A stretch of 64,000 nt of DNA from Amphibiibacter pelophylacis (GTDB lineage Bacteria; Pseudomonadota; Gammaproteobacteria; Burkholderiales; Burkholderiaceae_C), in assembly GCF_037688875.1 (NCBI RefSeq), contig NZ_JAWDIE010000001.1:211881-275880 (forward strand). Direction: 5' to 3'. Shown piece by piece: positions 16,544-25,025 of this stretch (position 1 is its first letter; each line of letters opens with the position of its first letter). The position numbers and the translations under genes are program-made. Below the pieces are notes generated by a model, which saw only the letters and a list, made by a program, of their open reading frames with translations, was not told the origin of the DNA and did not search any database.

Positions 16544-17152
16544 TCAGCGGCCGATGATCATGATGCGCAGGGTGCGCGGCACCAGCACCACCATCAGCAC
16601 GTGCACCACAATGAAGGCCACCAGCAGCGCCATCGCCACAAAATGCACGGTGCGAGCGCCCTGGAATCCGCCCAGCAGCGTGGTGATCCAGCTCAGCTGT
16701 ACTGGCTTCCATACCGCCAGACCCGACAGCACCAGCAGCACCAGATCGGCCAGCGCCAGCAGATAAGCCACGCGCTGCACCTGGTTGTACTGGGACAGAT
16801 CGCCGTGGCTGAGCTTGCCGCGCAGCGCATCGACCATATCCCGGATCATTCCGCCCAGCGACAGCGGGAAAAACCGCTGGCGCATCCGGCCCGTGCCCAG
16901 ATTCATGCCCAGGTACAGCAGGCCATTGAGCACCAGCACCCACATGGCTGCGAAATGCCACAGGATTGCGCCACCCAGCCAGCCGCCCAGCGTATATTCA
17001 CCCGGAAAGCTGAAACTGAAAATGGGTGATGCGTTATAAATACGCCAGCCGCTGAGTATCATCACCAGGACGGCCAGCACGTTAATCCAGTGCACCGCAC
17101 GCAGCCACAGGGGCTGCAGGGTTTTGCGGGGAGGGGTGGTGGCGGTATTCAT
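16544..17152 (-). CDS. cytochrome b561-type membrane subunit (YedZ1-like)
   Basis: The protein has four hydrophobic helices: LRAVHWINVLAVLVMILSG, ILWHFAAMWVLVLNGLLYL, YLLALADLVLLVLSGLAVW and TVHFVAMALLVAFIVVHVL. Histidines in helices 1, 2 and 4 are suited to b-heme ligation, as in Ni/Fe-hydrogenase and formate dehydrogenase cytochrome b. It probably passes quinol electrons to the downstream molybdoenzyme, replacing an MsrQ-type partner. I start at ATG 17152 (202 aa). ATG 17188 would add 12 residues, and neither has a strong ribosome-binding site. It is first in the operon. Confidence 0.87.
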   Translation of the reverse strand: MNTATTPPRKTLQPLWLRAVHWINVLAVLVMILSGWRIYNASPIFSFSFPGEYTLGGWLGGAILWHFAAMWVLVLNGLLYLGMNLGTGRMRQRFFPLSLGGMIRDMVDALRGKLSHGDLSQYNQVQRVAYLLALADLVLLVLSGLAVWKPVQLSWITTLLGGFQGARTVHFVAMALLVAFIVVHVLMVVLVPRTLRIMIIGR

Positions 17153-17353
17153 GAGGTGATAGCTTGAAGTTTGTCGTCGCAGTGGCATTTAATGGACGCT
17201 ATCGTACCGGCCGCTGACCTTGCAATCGTCACCAAAGATCAAGCAAATGTTCAACAAATTGTGATAACCCTGGAGTGGTGCTGCGGGCCGGTCTGGGACA
17301 AAATGATTGGGGCATTTAAAACAGAACGGACCTCAACACAGAGAGGAGGCGGC
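17153..17353. promoter_or_regulatory. divergent control region between the cytochrome b operon and the two-component genes
   Basis: This 201-bp AT-richer spacer must hold promoters for both directions. I could not fix a convincing -35/-10 pair. A strong AGGAGG (17344-17349) serves the response regulator. It is the natural place for a regulator binding site linking the two transcription units. Confidence 0.5.
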
Positions 17354-18061
17354 ATGGCCGCGGCCAGAACCATACTCATCGTGGAAGACGATGCCAGCAT
17401 TGCCGATCTGCTCCAGCTGCACCTGCGCGACGAGGGCTACGACGTGACGCACACCGCCGACGGCGGCGAGGGCTGGCGTCTGCTGGAACGTGGCGGCTGG
17501 GACGCCCTGGTGCTGGACCTGATGCTGCCGGGCGTGGATGGCCTCGAAATCTGCAAGCGCGCCCGCACGCTGGACCGCTATGTGCCCATCATCATCACCA
17601 GCGCGCGCTCCAGCGAGGTGCACCGCATCCTGGGGCTGGAGCTGGGCGCCGACGATTACCTGCCCAAACCCTTCTCGGTGATGGAGCTGCTGGCCCGCGT
17701 GCGCGCCCTGCTGCGGCGCAGCGACGCCCTGGCGCGCAACGCCCGGTCCGATGCGGGCGAGCTGGTCAGCGGCGATCTGCGCATCGACCCGCTGGCGCGC
17801 ACCGTGAGCCTGGGCGGCGAGCTGCTGGACCTCACCCCGCGCGAATTCGATCTGCTGCACTTTTTTGCCCGCCACCCGGGCCGCGTGTTCTCGCGCATGG
17901 ATCTGCTGCGCGAGGTCTGGGGCTACCAGCACGACGGCTACGAGCACACGGTCAACACCCACATCAACCGCCTGCGGCTGAAAATCGAGCAGAACACCGC
18001 CGAGCCGCAACGCATCCTGACCGTGTGGGGGCACGGTTACAAGTTTGCGGAGGCGGCATGA
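17354..18061 (+). CDS. OmpR/PhoB-family response regulator
   Basis: The receiver domain (residues 1-120) has the acidic pair in VEDD, the phospho-acceptor Asp in VLDLMLPGVDG and the conserved Lys in LPKPF. The winged-helix effector domain follows (LTPREFDLLHFFARHPGRVF, then HINRLRLKIE). Start ATG 17354 (235 aa) is set by AGGAGG four bases upstream; a longer open frame to 17171 has no such support. The histidine kinase gene overlaps by ATGA. Divergent placement next to a methionine-oxide repair operon resembles E. coli hprRS beside msrPQ, which suggests (not proves) that it senses oxidants. Confidence 0.92.
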   Translation: MAAARTILIVEDDASIADLLQLHLRDEGYDVTHTADGGEGWRLLERGGWDALVLDLMLPGVDGLEICKRARTLDRYVPIIITSARSSEVHRILGLELGADDYLPKPFSVMELLARVRALLRRSDALARNARSDAGELVSGDLRIDPLARTVSLGGELLDLTPREFDLLHFFARHPGRVFSRMDLLREVWGYQHDGYEHTVNTHINRLRLKIEQNTAEPQRILTVWGHGYKFAEAA

Positions 18062-19617
18062 GCCCGGAACAGGCCGCGCCGCGCCGCTGGGCCCTGTCGC
18101 TCTCGCAGCGGCTCTCGCTGGTGTTTGTGGCGCTGCTGCTGCTGTCCAGCGGCCTGTCGGCTGCGCTGCAGGTGCAGTCCAGCCGCCGTCACGAGCGGGA
18201 AGTGATCCAGCGCGTCTCCTACAACCTGGCCGGCCACATTGCCGGCAGCGCGCAGCTCATGGATGCCAGCGGCTGGCGCCCGCAGGCCATCCGCAGCCTG
18301 TTTGATTCGCTGATGCAGGTCAACCCGTCGGTCGATGTCTATCTGCTGGATGAGACGGGCCGCATCGTTGACGACGCCTCGCCCGAAGGGCGGCTCAAGC
18401 GCCGACAGATCGACATGGTGCCCATCCGCGCCTTCCTGCGCGGCGGCGCCCTGCCCATTGTGGGCGACGATCCTCAGCACCAGACGGCGCGCAAGGTGTT
18501 CAGTGTGGCGCCCGTGAAAGTCAATAACCGCAACGCGGGCTTTGTGTACGTGGTGCTGCGTGGCGCCAGCCACGATGCGGCCGACAGCCAGAACAACATC
18601 AGCGACACGCTGAGCCAGTCGCTGCTGACGCTGGGCGGTGTGCTGCTGCTGGCGCTGGCCATGGGGCTGGTGGCTTTCCGCTCCATCACCCGGCCGCTGC
18701 GCGAACTGACGGCGGCCGTTCGCGATTTCGACGCGCATGGCGAACGCGCGGCGCTGCTGCCGCGCGCCGGGCCGGGTCGGCAGGGCGACGACATCGCCAC
18801 CCTGCGCGAGGCCTTCGTGCACATGGGCGAGCGCATCGCCGAGCAGTGGCGCGAGCTGACCAGTCAGGACCAGCAGCGCCGCCAGCTGATCTCGCACATT
18901 TCGCACGATTTGCGCACGCCGCTGACCTCCATCCATGGCTACCTGGAGACGCTGCGCCTGAAGGGCGACCGCCTGGACGCTGCGCAGCGCGAGCGCTATC
19001 TGGACATCGCCCTGGCGCAGAGCCAGAAAATGGCCCGCCTGGCCGAAGGCCTGTTCGAGCTGGCGCGGCTGGAATCGGGCCTGGTCAAGCCCGACCCTGA
19101 AGTGTTCGGTCTGCCCGACCTGCTGCAGGACGTGCTGCAGAAGTGCGAACTGACCGCCGAATCGCGCCAGCAGACGCTGGCCGTCAGCCTGGAGCGCGGT
19201 CTGCCCATGGTGCGCGCCGACGTGGGTATGGTCGAGCGCGTGCTCAGCAACCTGCTGGACAACGCCATCCGTCACACGCCGCCCGGCAGCCGCATCGAGG
19301 TGCGCCTGCACAGCTCAGCGGACCGCGTCTGGATTGATGTCGCTGACAACGGCGGCGGTATCGACCCCAAGGTGCGCGAAAACCTCTTCACCCGCAGCCT
19401 CACGCGTCCGGGACCGCACACCGGGGCAGGGTCTGGCAGCGGAGGCCTCGGCCTGATCGTCGTGCGCAGCCTGCTGCAGATCAACGGCGGCGATATCGAG
19501 CTGCTGGACGGCGCGGACGACGCGCCCGGCACCACCTTCCGCTGCCACCTGCCCGTGGCGCCGCCCTCGTTCCGGTCTTCCGGACTGCCTTACCAGACCA
19601 GCGGCTGGCCGTCGTAA
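18058..19617 (+). CDS. sensor histidine kinase
   Basis: The 519-aa kinase has a first membrane span near residues 20-38, a periplasmic sensor of about 150 residues, and a second span near 190-210. HAMP (ITRPLRELTAAVRDFDAH), HisKA with phospho-acceptor His in SHISHDLRTPLTSIHGYLE, and HATPase_c with N box LLDNAIRHTPPG and G boxes DNGGGI and GSGSGGLGL follow. It is translationally coupled to the response regulator. Its last 28 bp overlap the 3' end of the convergent SDR gene, so the two transcripts must run into each other. Confidence 0.92.
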   Translation: MSPEQAAPRRWALSLSQRLSLVFVALLLLSSGLSAALQVQSSRRHEREVIQRVSYNLAGHIAGSAQLMDASGWRPQAIRSLFDSLMQVNPSVDVYLLDETGRIVDDASPEGRLKRRQIDMVPIRAFLRGGALPIVGDDPQHQTARKVFSVAPVKVNNRNAGFVYVVLRGASHDAADSQNNISDTLSQSLLTLGGVLLLALAMGLVAFRSITRPLRELTAAVRDFDAHGERAALLPRAGPGRQGDDIATLREAFVHMGERIAEQWRELTSQDQQRRQLISHISHDLRTPLTSIHGYLETLRLKGDRLDAAQRERYLDIALAQSQKMARLAEGLFELARLESGLVKPDPEVFGLPDLLQDVLQKCELTAESRQQTLAVSLERGLPMVRADVGMVERVLSNLLDNAIRHTPPGSRIEVRLHSSADRVWIDVADNGGGIDPKVRENLFTRSLTRPGPHTGAGSGSGGLGLIVVRSLLQINGGDIELLDGADDAPGTTFRCHLPVAPPSFRSSGLPYQTSGWPS

Positions 19618-20324
19618 GCCCAGAAACTGCCGGATTGCTCACACGCCAGACCGTCCATCACGCGCAGCAGATCGGCCGCCGCGTCCTGCGGCGCGCGTGT
19701 CTCGTGCCCGGAGCGGAAGGGCGCCGACAGCCTGGACGCCACCGTGCCCGGATGCAGCGCGGCGATGGCCAGCAGCGGGTGCGTGCGCGAAAGCTCGATC
19801 GCCGAGGTTTTCAGCACCATGTTCAGCGCCGCCTTGGACGCGCGGTAGCTGGTCCAGCCGCCCAGGCGGTTGTCGCCGATGCTGCCGACCTTGGCCGACA
19901 GCACGCCCACCAGGGCGCGCTCCTGCCGCGCCAGCAGCGGCGCAAACCGCGCCAGCACCAGCGCAGGCCCGACGGTGTTGAGCGCAAAAGTGTCCAGCAT
20001 CTGGCGCTGGTTCAGCTGCGCCAGGCGCTTCTCTGGCCCACCGATCTCGCCGTGGAGCTGGCCGGTGGCGACCAGCAGCAGGTTCAGCGGCGCGCCACCC
20101 AACAGCTCGCCCACCTGCGAGGCGGCGCGGGCGATGCTGTCCTCGTCGCGCAGATCGATCCCGGGCGAGGTCTGGCGCGACAGGCCCATCGCGTGACCGC
20201 AGCGCGGATCGGCCTGCAGATGCGCCAGCAGCGCACCGCCAATTGCGCCGCTGGCGCCGACGACCAGTGCACGGTAGCCGCTGGGGAGGGAATTCATGGC
20301 GGGGGCTGCAGTTGCGGCGGTCAT
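19590..20324 (-). CDS. short-chain dehydrogenase/reductase in photolyase operon
   Basis: The cofactor motif VVGASGAIGGALL and the catalytic tetrad elements (SAKVGSIGDNRLGGWTSYRASKAAL, split here as SAKVGS and YRASK) mark a classical SDR, like those annotated near bacterial cryptochromes. ATG 20324 (244 aa) was preferred because it forms an ATGA overlap with the upstream photolyase stop; ATG 20297 is the alternative. The substrate is unknown. It is the last gene of the six-gene operon that starts with the lipocalin. Confidence 0.85.
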   Translation of the reverse strand: MTAATAAPAMNSLPSGYRALVVGASGAIGGALLAHLQADPRCGHAMGLSRQTSPGIDLRDEDSIARAASQVGELLGGAPLNLLLVATGQLHGEIGGPEKRLAQLNQRQMLDTFALNTVGPALVLARFAPLLARQERALVGVLSAKVGSIGDNRLGGWTSYRASKAALNMVLKTSAIELSRTHPLLAIAALHPGTVASRLSAPFRSGHETRAPQDAAADLLRVMDGLACEQSGSFWAYDGQPLVW

Positions 20325-21877
20325 AGCGTCTCCAGTCGGTTCAGGTGGGTTTGGGCCTGCTCGCGCAGGGCCTGCACGTCGGCGCCCGGCAGGCGGTCGA
20401 GCTGGCGGTAGACCAGCGCCAGGCGCGGGTTGCCACGCAGGCGGCCCTCGTGGCGCGCGAAAAAATCCCAGTACAGCGCGTTGAAGGGGCAGGCGCTGGG
20501 GCCGGTTTTCTCCTTGGCGCGGTAGGCGCAGCTGCTGCACGAATCGCCCATGCGCTGCAGGTAAGCGGCGCTGCTGACGTAGGGTTTGGTGGCGATCAGG
20601 CCGCCGTCGGCCCACTGGCTCATGCCCAGGGTGTTGGGCAGCTCGACCCACTCGAAGGCGTCGATGTAAACGCCCAGGTACCAGCGATGCAGCGCCTGCG
20701 GGTCCAGACCGGCCAGCAGCGCAAAGTTGCCGATCACCATCAGGCGCTGGATGTGGTGGGCGTGCGCCGTGCGCAGCGACTGGCCGATGGCCTGCTGCAG
20801 GCAGCGCATCTTCGTGTCGCCGCTCCAGAACCAGGCGGGAAGCGGCCGCTCGTGCTGCAGCGCGTTGCGCGTGTCGTAGCCCGGCATGTGCGCCCAGTAA
20901 ATGCCGCGCACGTACTCGCGCCAGCCGATGATCTGGCGGATAAAGCCTTCCACCGCCGCCAGTGGCGCTGCCCCGGCCCGATAAGCGGCCTCGGCGCGCT
21001 GCACGACTTCCAGCGGGCGCAGCATTTTCACGTTCAGCGCGAAAGACAGCAGCGAATGAAAGAGGCGCGGTGCCCGCTCGCTGATGGCGTCTTCAAAATC
21101 ACCGAAATGCGGCAGCGCGTGGGTGATGAAGGCGTCCAGCAGCGCCAGCGCCTCGGCGCGGTTGACGGGCCAGCGCACCTGGTCGGCCTGCGCCTCGCCC
21201 ATGCTGGCCACCCCGCTGCGCTGCAGCACAGCCCACAGCGCGCTGTGATCGTGCACGGGGCGCGCGTCGGGCGGTTCGGGCGGCGTGCCGCGCCAGGGCT
21301 TGCGGTTGTCGGCGTCGAAATTCCACTGGCCGCCCTCGGGCTGGCCGTCTGGCGTCATCAAAAGCCCCAGGCGGCGGCGCTGCTGGCGGTAAAAGTGCTC
21401 CATCAACCACTGTTTGCGGCCCTTGAAGATCGCCGCCATATCGTGCCGACCGGTCAGGAAGTGGGCACTGTCCACGGCTTTTGCGGGATAGCCGTGATCC
21501 TGCGCGGCCCAGTTCTGCAGCTGCTGATCCAGCCGCCATTCGTCGGGGTTCTGCCACTCGATGTGGCGAACGCCATAGTGCGCGGCCAGCGCGACCAGGT
21601 TGGCGGGGATGTCGTGGCGGTTGCTGGAATCATCCAGCGCGACGTAACGCACGCGGTGCCCGCCCTCGCGCAGGTGGCGGGCGAAATCGCGCATCGCGGC
21701 AAAAATCGCCAGGATTTTCTGCGCGTGGTGCAGCACGTAATCCGTCTCCTGACGGACTTCCATCAGCGTATAAACCACGCCGGCGTCCACCGCCTCGAAC
21801 CAGGGGTGGAGCGGGTCCAGCTGATCGCCCAGAACCAGGCGCAGGGTGTGGGCGGGCGCGGGGGCGGATTCGCTCAT
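20321..21877 (-). CDS. FeS-containing (6-4)-type photolyase (PhrB / FeS-BCP family)
   Basis: The family repairs (6-4) photoproducts using FAD, a ribolumazine antenna and a 4Fe-4S cluster; Agrobacterium PhrB is the model. The 518-aa protein starts TLRLVLGDQLDP and has family blocks GWREYVRGIYWAHMPGY and GNFALLAGLDP. Four cysteines, C359, C447, C450 and C463, keep exactly the spacing of the PhrB cluster ligands. The start at 21877 overlaps the DASH-cryptochrome stop (ATGA), and the stop overlaps the SDR start, so translation is coupled on both sides. Confidence 0.92.
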   Translation of the reverse strand: MSESAPAPAHTLRLVLGDQLDPLHPWFEAVDAGVVYTLMEVRQETDYVLHHAQKILAIFAAMRDFARHLREGGHRVRYVALDDSSNRHDIPANLVALAAHYGVRHIEWQNPDEWRLDQQLQNWAAQDHGYPAKAVDSAHFLTGRHDMAAIFKGRKQWLMEHFYRQQRRRLGLLMTPDGQPEGGQWNFDADNRKPWRGTPPEPPDARPVHDHSALWAVLQRSGVASMGEAQADQVRWPVNRAEALALLDAFITHALPHFGDFEDAISERAPRLFHSLLSFALNVKMLRPLEVVQRAEAAYRAGAAPLAAVEGFIRQIIGWREYVRGIYWAHMPGYDTRNALQHERPLPAWFWSGDTKMRCLQQAIGQSLRTAHAHHIQRLMVIGNFALLAGLDPQALHRWYLGVYIDAFEWVELPNTLGMSQWADGGLIATKPYVSSAAYLQRMGDSCSSCAYRAKEKTGPSACPFNALYWDFFARHEGRLRGNPRLALVYRQLDRLPGADVQALREQAQTHLNRLETL

Positions 21878-23205
21878 GCGGTGCTCCACATCTGGCGGTA
21901 ATGGCTGTGGGGATCGTGCTCGGCGGCCTGTTTGTCCACGTTCATGCGCCGCCCGCCGCGCGGGTCGGTGCCGCGTCCGGCGATGTACAGCCAGTTGCCC
22001 TGGTTGCTGCAGACATCGAAATCGACCAGGCAGTGCTCGAACCACGCCGCACCGGCGCGCCAGTCGCCGCCCAGATCGTGCACCAGCACGCTGGCCACGA
22101 CCTGGCGCAGACGGTTGCTTAAGGATCCGGTGGCGGCCAGCTCGCGCATCGCAGCGTCGACCAGCGGCCAGCCGGTTCGCCCTTCGCACCAGCGCGTGTA
22201 GCCCCGGGCGTTGTGCGCCGCCACGGGCTGATCGGACAGCCCCCGGCCCCGGAACAGGCGCGCACCGTGCTGGCGGTGCAGAAAGCGGAAATGATCGCGC
22301 CAGAGCAGCTCGAACCACAGCCAGTAGCTGCCGTCGCTGGCGCCGTGAAACGATTCGAACTGGCGCAGATCGGCCATGATGCGCCGCGCCGACAGCGCGC
22401 CGCAGGCCAGCGCGGGCGACCATTTGCTCGAAAAATCCACGCCCGTCAGGCCGTTACGCGTGCGCTTGTAGCTGTGCGGCAGGCCGCGCGCCAGATACTG
22501 CGTCAGGTGGGCCAGCGCGGCGCGCTCGCCGCCGGGCTCCATGCCGCTGCCTGGCGCGGGCATCGGCAACGAGGAACGCGAATCCTGCGCGCTGATCACA
22601 ACGTCGCCTGCGAAAGCGTCCAGATCGCCCTTCAGTTCGGGAGGAAGCTCCACCCCCGGCGGCCAGGGCGGCAGCGTTTGCGGCGCAGGCAGCGGCTGAC
22701 GCGGCTGGATGCCCGCGCGCTCGATGGCCTGGCGAAAAGCGGTGAACACGGCGGGCAGACGGCTCTCTTGCCAAGGCAGCTCGGCTGGCTCCAGCAGGCT
22801 GCTGTGCCAGACCGCGTGCACGGTCAACCCTGCGCGGCGCAGGTCCGCGACTTCTAGCGCTTCTTCCGGCGCGGGGATGTCCTCGCAGACCAGCTGCTGC
22901 GCGCTCGCCCGCTGCGCCAGACGCGGCAGCGCAGTGGCAGGCGGCCCGGCGCAGACGGCCAGCGGACAGCCCAAAGCGTCCAGCTGCGCCGCCAGATCAC
23001 GGATCGCGCTGGCCCGCCAGGCGCGCCGCTGGGGCCCCCAGCGCAACGGGCCCCAGGGGCTGGCCTCGTGCACGTCGGGCAGGACCACCACCGGGATCAG
23101 GTGCGGCGTGCCCTCACCTGTGGCAGCCAGCGCCAGCGCACGGTGCAGGGCCAGGTTGTCGTGCAGGCGCAGGTCGTTGCGCAGCCACAGCAGCACGGTG
23201 CTCAT
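21874..23205 (-). CDS. DASH-type cryptochrome/photolyase
   Basis: DASH cryptochromes bind FAD and MTHF and repair cyclobutane dimers mainly in single-stranded DNA, or act as light sensors. The 443-aa protein has the N-terminal photolyase domain (LLWLRNDLRLHDNLAL) and the FAD domain with SFSS-like region FSSKWSPALACGALS, then RTGWPLVDAAMREL, then NRLRQVVASVLVHDLGGDW, and the diagnostic FDVCSNQGNWLYIAGRG. Start and stop overlap neighbours by 4 bp, tying it to DUF2256 upstream and the FeS photolyase downstream. Confidence 0.92.
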   Translation of the reverse strand: MSTVLLWLRNDLRLHDNLALHRALALAATGEGTPHLIPVVVLPDVHEASPWGPLRWGPQRRAWRASAIRDLAAQLDALGCPLAVCAGPPATALPRLAQRASAQQLVCEDIPAPEEALEVADLRRAGLTVHAVWHSSLLEPAELPWQESRLPAVFTAFRQAIERAGIQPRQPLPAPQTLPPWPPGVELPPELKGDLDAFAGDVVISAQDSRSSLPMPAPGSGMEPGGERAALAHLTQYLARGLPHSYKRTRNGLTGVDFSSKWSPALACGALSARRIMADLRQFESFHGASDGSYWLWFELLWRDHFRFLHRQHGARLFRGRGLSDQPVAAHNARGYTRWCEGRTGWPLVDAAMRELAATGSLSNRLRQVVASVLVHDLGGDWRAGAAWFEHCLVDFDVCSNQGNWLYIAGRGTDPRGGRRMNVDKQAAEHDPHSHYRQMWSTA

Positions 23206-23396
23206 GCCGCGCTCCTCGCGCGTGAGTTGGTGTGGCCGGATGGGTGAGCGGATGGTTGGGCGGATTTGTGCTCACGCTTGCAGCGCTCGGAGCAGAAGCG
23301 GACTTCCTCCCAGCAGCGCGCCCATTTTTTGCGCCAGGCGAAGGGCCGGGCGCAGTGCAGGCAGGGTTTTTCAGGGAGATGCGGTTTGGCGTGCAT
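23202..23396 (-). CDS. DUF2256 small zinc-finger-like protein
   Basis: The 64-aa product has the DUF2256 signature: CLHC, then FAWRKKWARCWEEVRFCSE, then CKRE, with four cysteines likely to bind one zinc. A basic, Ser/His-rich tail follows. Function is unknown, but the family frequently sits beside cryptochrome and photolyase genes. It starts 2 bp after the photolyase stop and its TGA overlaps the DASH-cryptochrome ATG, so it is embedded between two photolyases. Confidence 0.88.
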   Translation of the reverse strand: MHAKPHLPEKPCLHCARPFAWRKKWARCWEEVRFCSERCKREHKSAQPSAHPSGHTNSRARSAA

Positions 23397-23398
23397 GG

Positions 23399-25006
23399 CT
23401 AAATGCCCAAGTCGAGCTGCTGCTGTGTCGGGGGGGAGGATTTGGCTGCCGCCCGGGAAGACGCCGCGCTGCGTTTGGCGCGCGGACGGATCAGGCGCGA
23501 GCCGTGCTTTTCGACAATCGCGGCCTTGGCCTCGCGCACCTCGGGCTGGCCGCGCCGCTCGTACAGCCGCGCCTTGGCCTCGCGCGTGGCGCTGGCCAGA
23601 TCGACCTGCGGCTGCGGAATGCTGTCCACCCAGTCGCCGTCCGGGCGCACGGCCACGCCGCAGCGCGCCCGAACATCGGGCGGCATCAGCCAGGGCTGGT
23701 TCAGCCAGGCGTCGGGCACGCGGCGCAGCGCGGGCAGCCAGCGGCGCACGAAATGACCGTCGGGGTCGTGGTCTTGCGCCTGCTTGACGGGGTTGTAAAC
23801 GCGCGTGGTGTTGATGCCGGTGGTGCCCGACTGCATCTGCATCTGGCTCCAGTGGATGCCGGGCTCGTAATCCAGGAACTGCCGCGCCAGCCACAGCCCG
23901 ACGGGCCGCCAGTGCAGCCACAGCGCGTAGGCCGCCACCGAAACCAGCATGGCGCGCATGCGGAAGTTGATCCAGCCCGTGGCGCGCAACTGCGCCACGC
24001 AGGCATCGACCATGGGCCAGCCGGTGCGCCCGGCCGTCAGGGCGTCGAAATGCGCCGGGTTGAAACTGTCCTCGCGCAGGCCGTCGTAGCCTCGGTGGAC
24101 GTTGAAAAACTCCAGCGCCGGTTCGTCCTCCAGCTTCTGGATGAAGTGGCAGTGCCAGTGCAGACGGCTCAGAAAAGCGCTCAGGCCCTTGCGCTGCCAG
24201 GCGCTGTCGGGGTCGGCCTGCTCGCGCAGCCGCTGCAGGTGCGCGGTGGTGGCCTGGACCAGCTCGCGCATGCCCAGGCTCCCCAGCGCCAGATGCGGTG
24301 ACAGGCGAGAGCAGGCTGTCGGCGCGCTCAGGGGCGACGAAATGCCGCCCCGGTAGCTGCGGCTGCGCTGCTCCAGAAAGTCATGAAGCACCTGCAGCGC
24401 CAGCGTGCGTCCGCCTTTTTGGCGCTGCGCGGGTTCGGGCGTCTCCAGACCGGGGCCGCTCAGGCCCAGCGGCTGCGCATCCGGCCAGCGCTCGCCGCCC
24501 CAGGGCAGGGTCAGGCCCTGAATCTCGCCGGGCTGCGGCGTGGGCCAGGGCGCAGCGTGCATGAGCGCCTTCCAGCGCGCCGTCCAGACCTTGCGCGACG
24601 GCAGGCGGCGCACCACGCCGTGCTGCGGCCATTCCTGCCATTGCACACCAGCCTGCGCACACCAACGCGCCACGGCCTTGTCACGCTCGAAAGTATGGCC
24701 GTTGCCGGTCTCTTCGTGCGACATCAGGCGCGCAAAGGGCTGGCTGGCGTGCAGCCGGGCCAGCACCTCCGGCACTTCGCCCACGGCCAGTTGCAGCGTG
24801 GCGCCCAGGGGCCGCAACTGCAGGGCCAGATCGCGCAGGGTTTCGCGCAGGAAGTTCAGGTGCTGCAGCGCCGCGTCGGGCTGCGCCCACAGGCTGGGTT
24901 CAAGCACATAGAGCGCCAGCACAGGCCCCCGCCCGGCAGCGTGGTGCAAGGGCGCGTGGTCTTGTACGCGCAGATCGCGCTTGAACCAGACCACGGTGTA
25001 GCTCAT
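23399..25006 (-). CDS. cryptochrome/photolyase family protein (FAD-binding)
   Basis: The 535-aa protein has the N-terminal alpha/beta photolyase domain (VVWFKRDLRVQDHAPL) and the helical FAD domain (RTGWPMVDACVAQLRATG, then NFRMRAMLVSVAAYALWL, then TGINTTRVYNPVKQAQDHDP). It belongs to a photolyase clade distinct from the two downstream paralogues. The C-terminal 60 residues are basic and Ala/Ser-rich, an extension beyond the catalytic core. The exact lesion specificity cannot be read. It lies 19 bp after the lipocalin and 2 bp before DUF2256. Confidence 0.88.
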   Translation of the reverse strand: MSYTVVWFKRDLRVQDHAPLHHAAGRGPVLALYVLEPSLWAQPDAALQHLNFLRETLRDLALQLRPLGATLQLAVGEVPEVLARLHASQPFARLMSHEETGNGHTFERDKAVARWCAQAGVQWQEWPQHGVVRRLPSRKVWTARWKALMHAAPWPTPQPGEIQGLTLPWGGERWPDAQPLGLSGPGLETPEPAQRQKGGRTLALQVLHDFLEQRSRSYRGGISSPLSAPTACSRLSPHLALGSLGMRELVQATTAHLQRLREQADPDSAWQRKGLSAFLSRLHWHCHFIQKLEDEPALEFFNVHRGYDGLREDSFNPAHFDALTAGRTGWPMVDACVAQLRATGWINFRMRAMLVSVAAYALWLHWRPVGLWLARQFLDYEPGIHWSQMQMQSGTTGINTTRVYNPVKQAQDHDPDGHFVRRWLPALRRVPDAWLNQPWLMPPDVRARCGVAVRPDGDWVDSIPQPQVDLASATREAKARLYERRGQPEVREAKAAIVEKHGSRLIRPRAKRSAASSRAAAKSSPPTQQQLDLGI

Positions 25007-25025
25007 GACGGCCGCTCCCCCGCGC

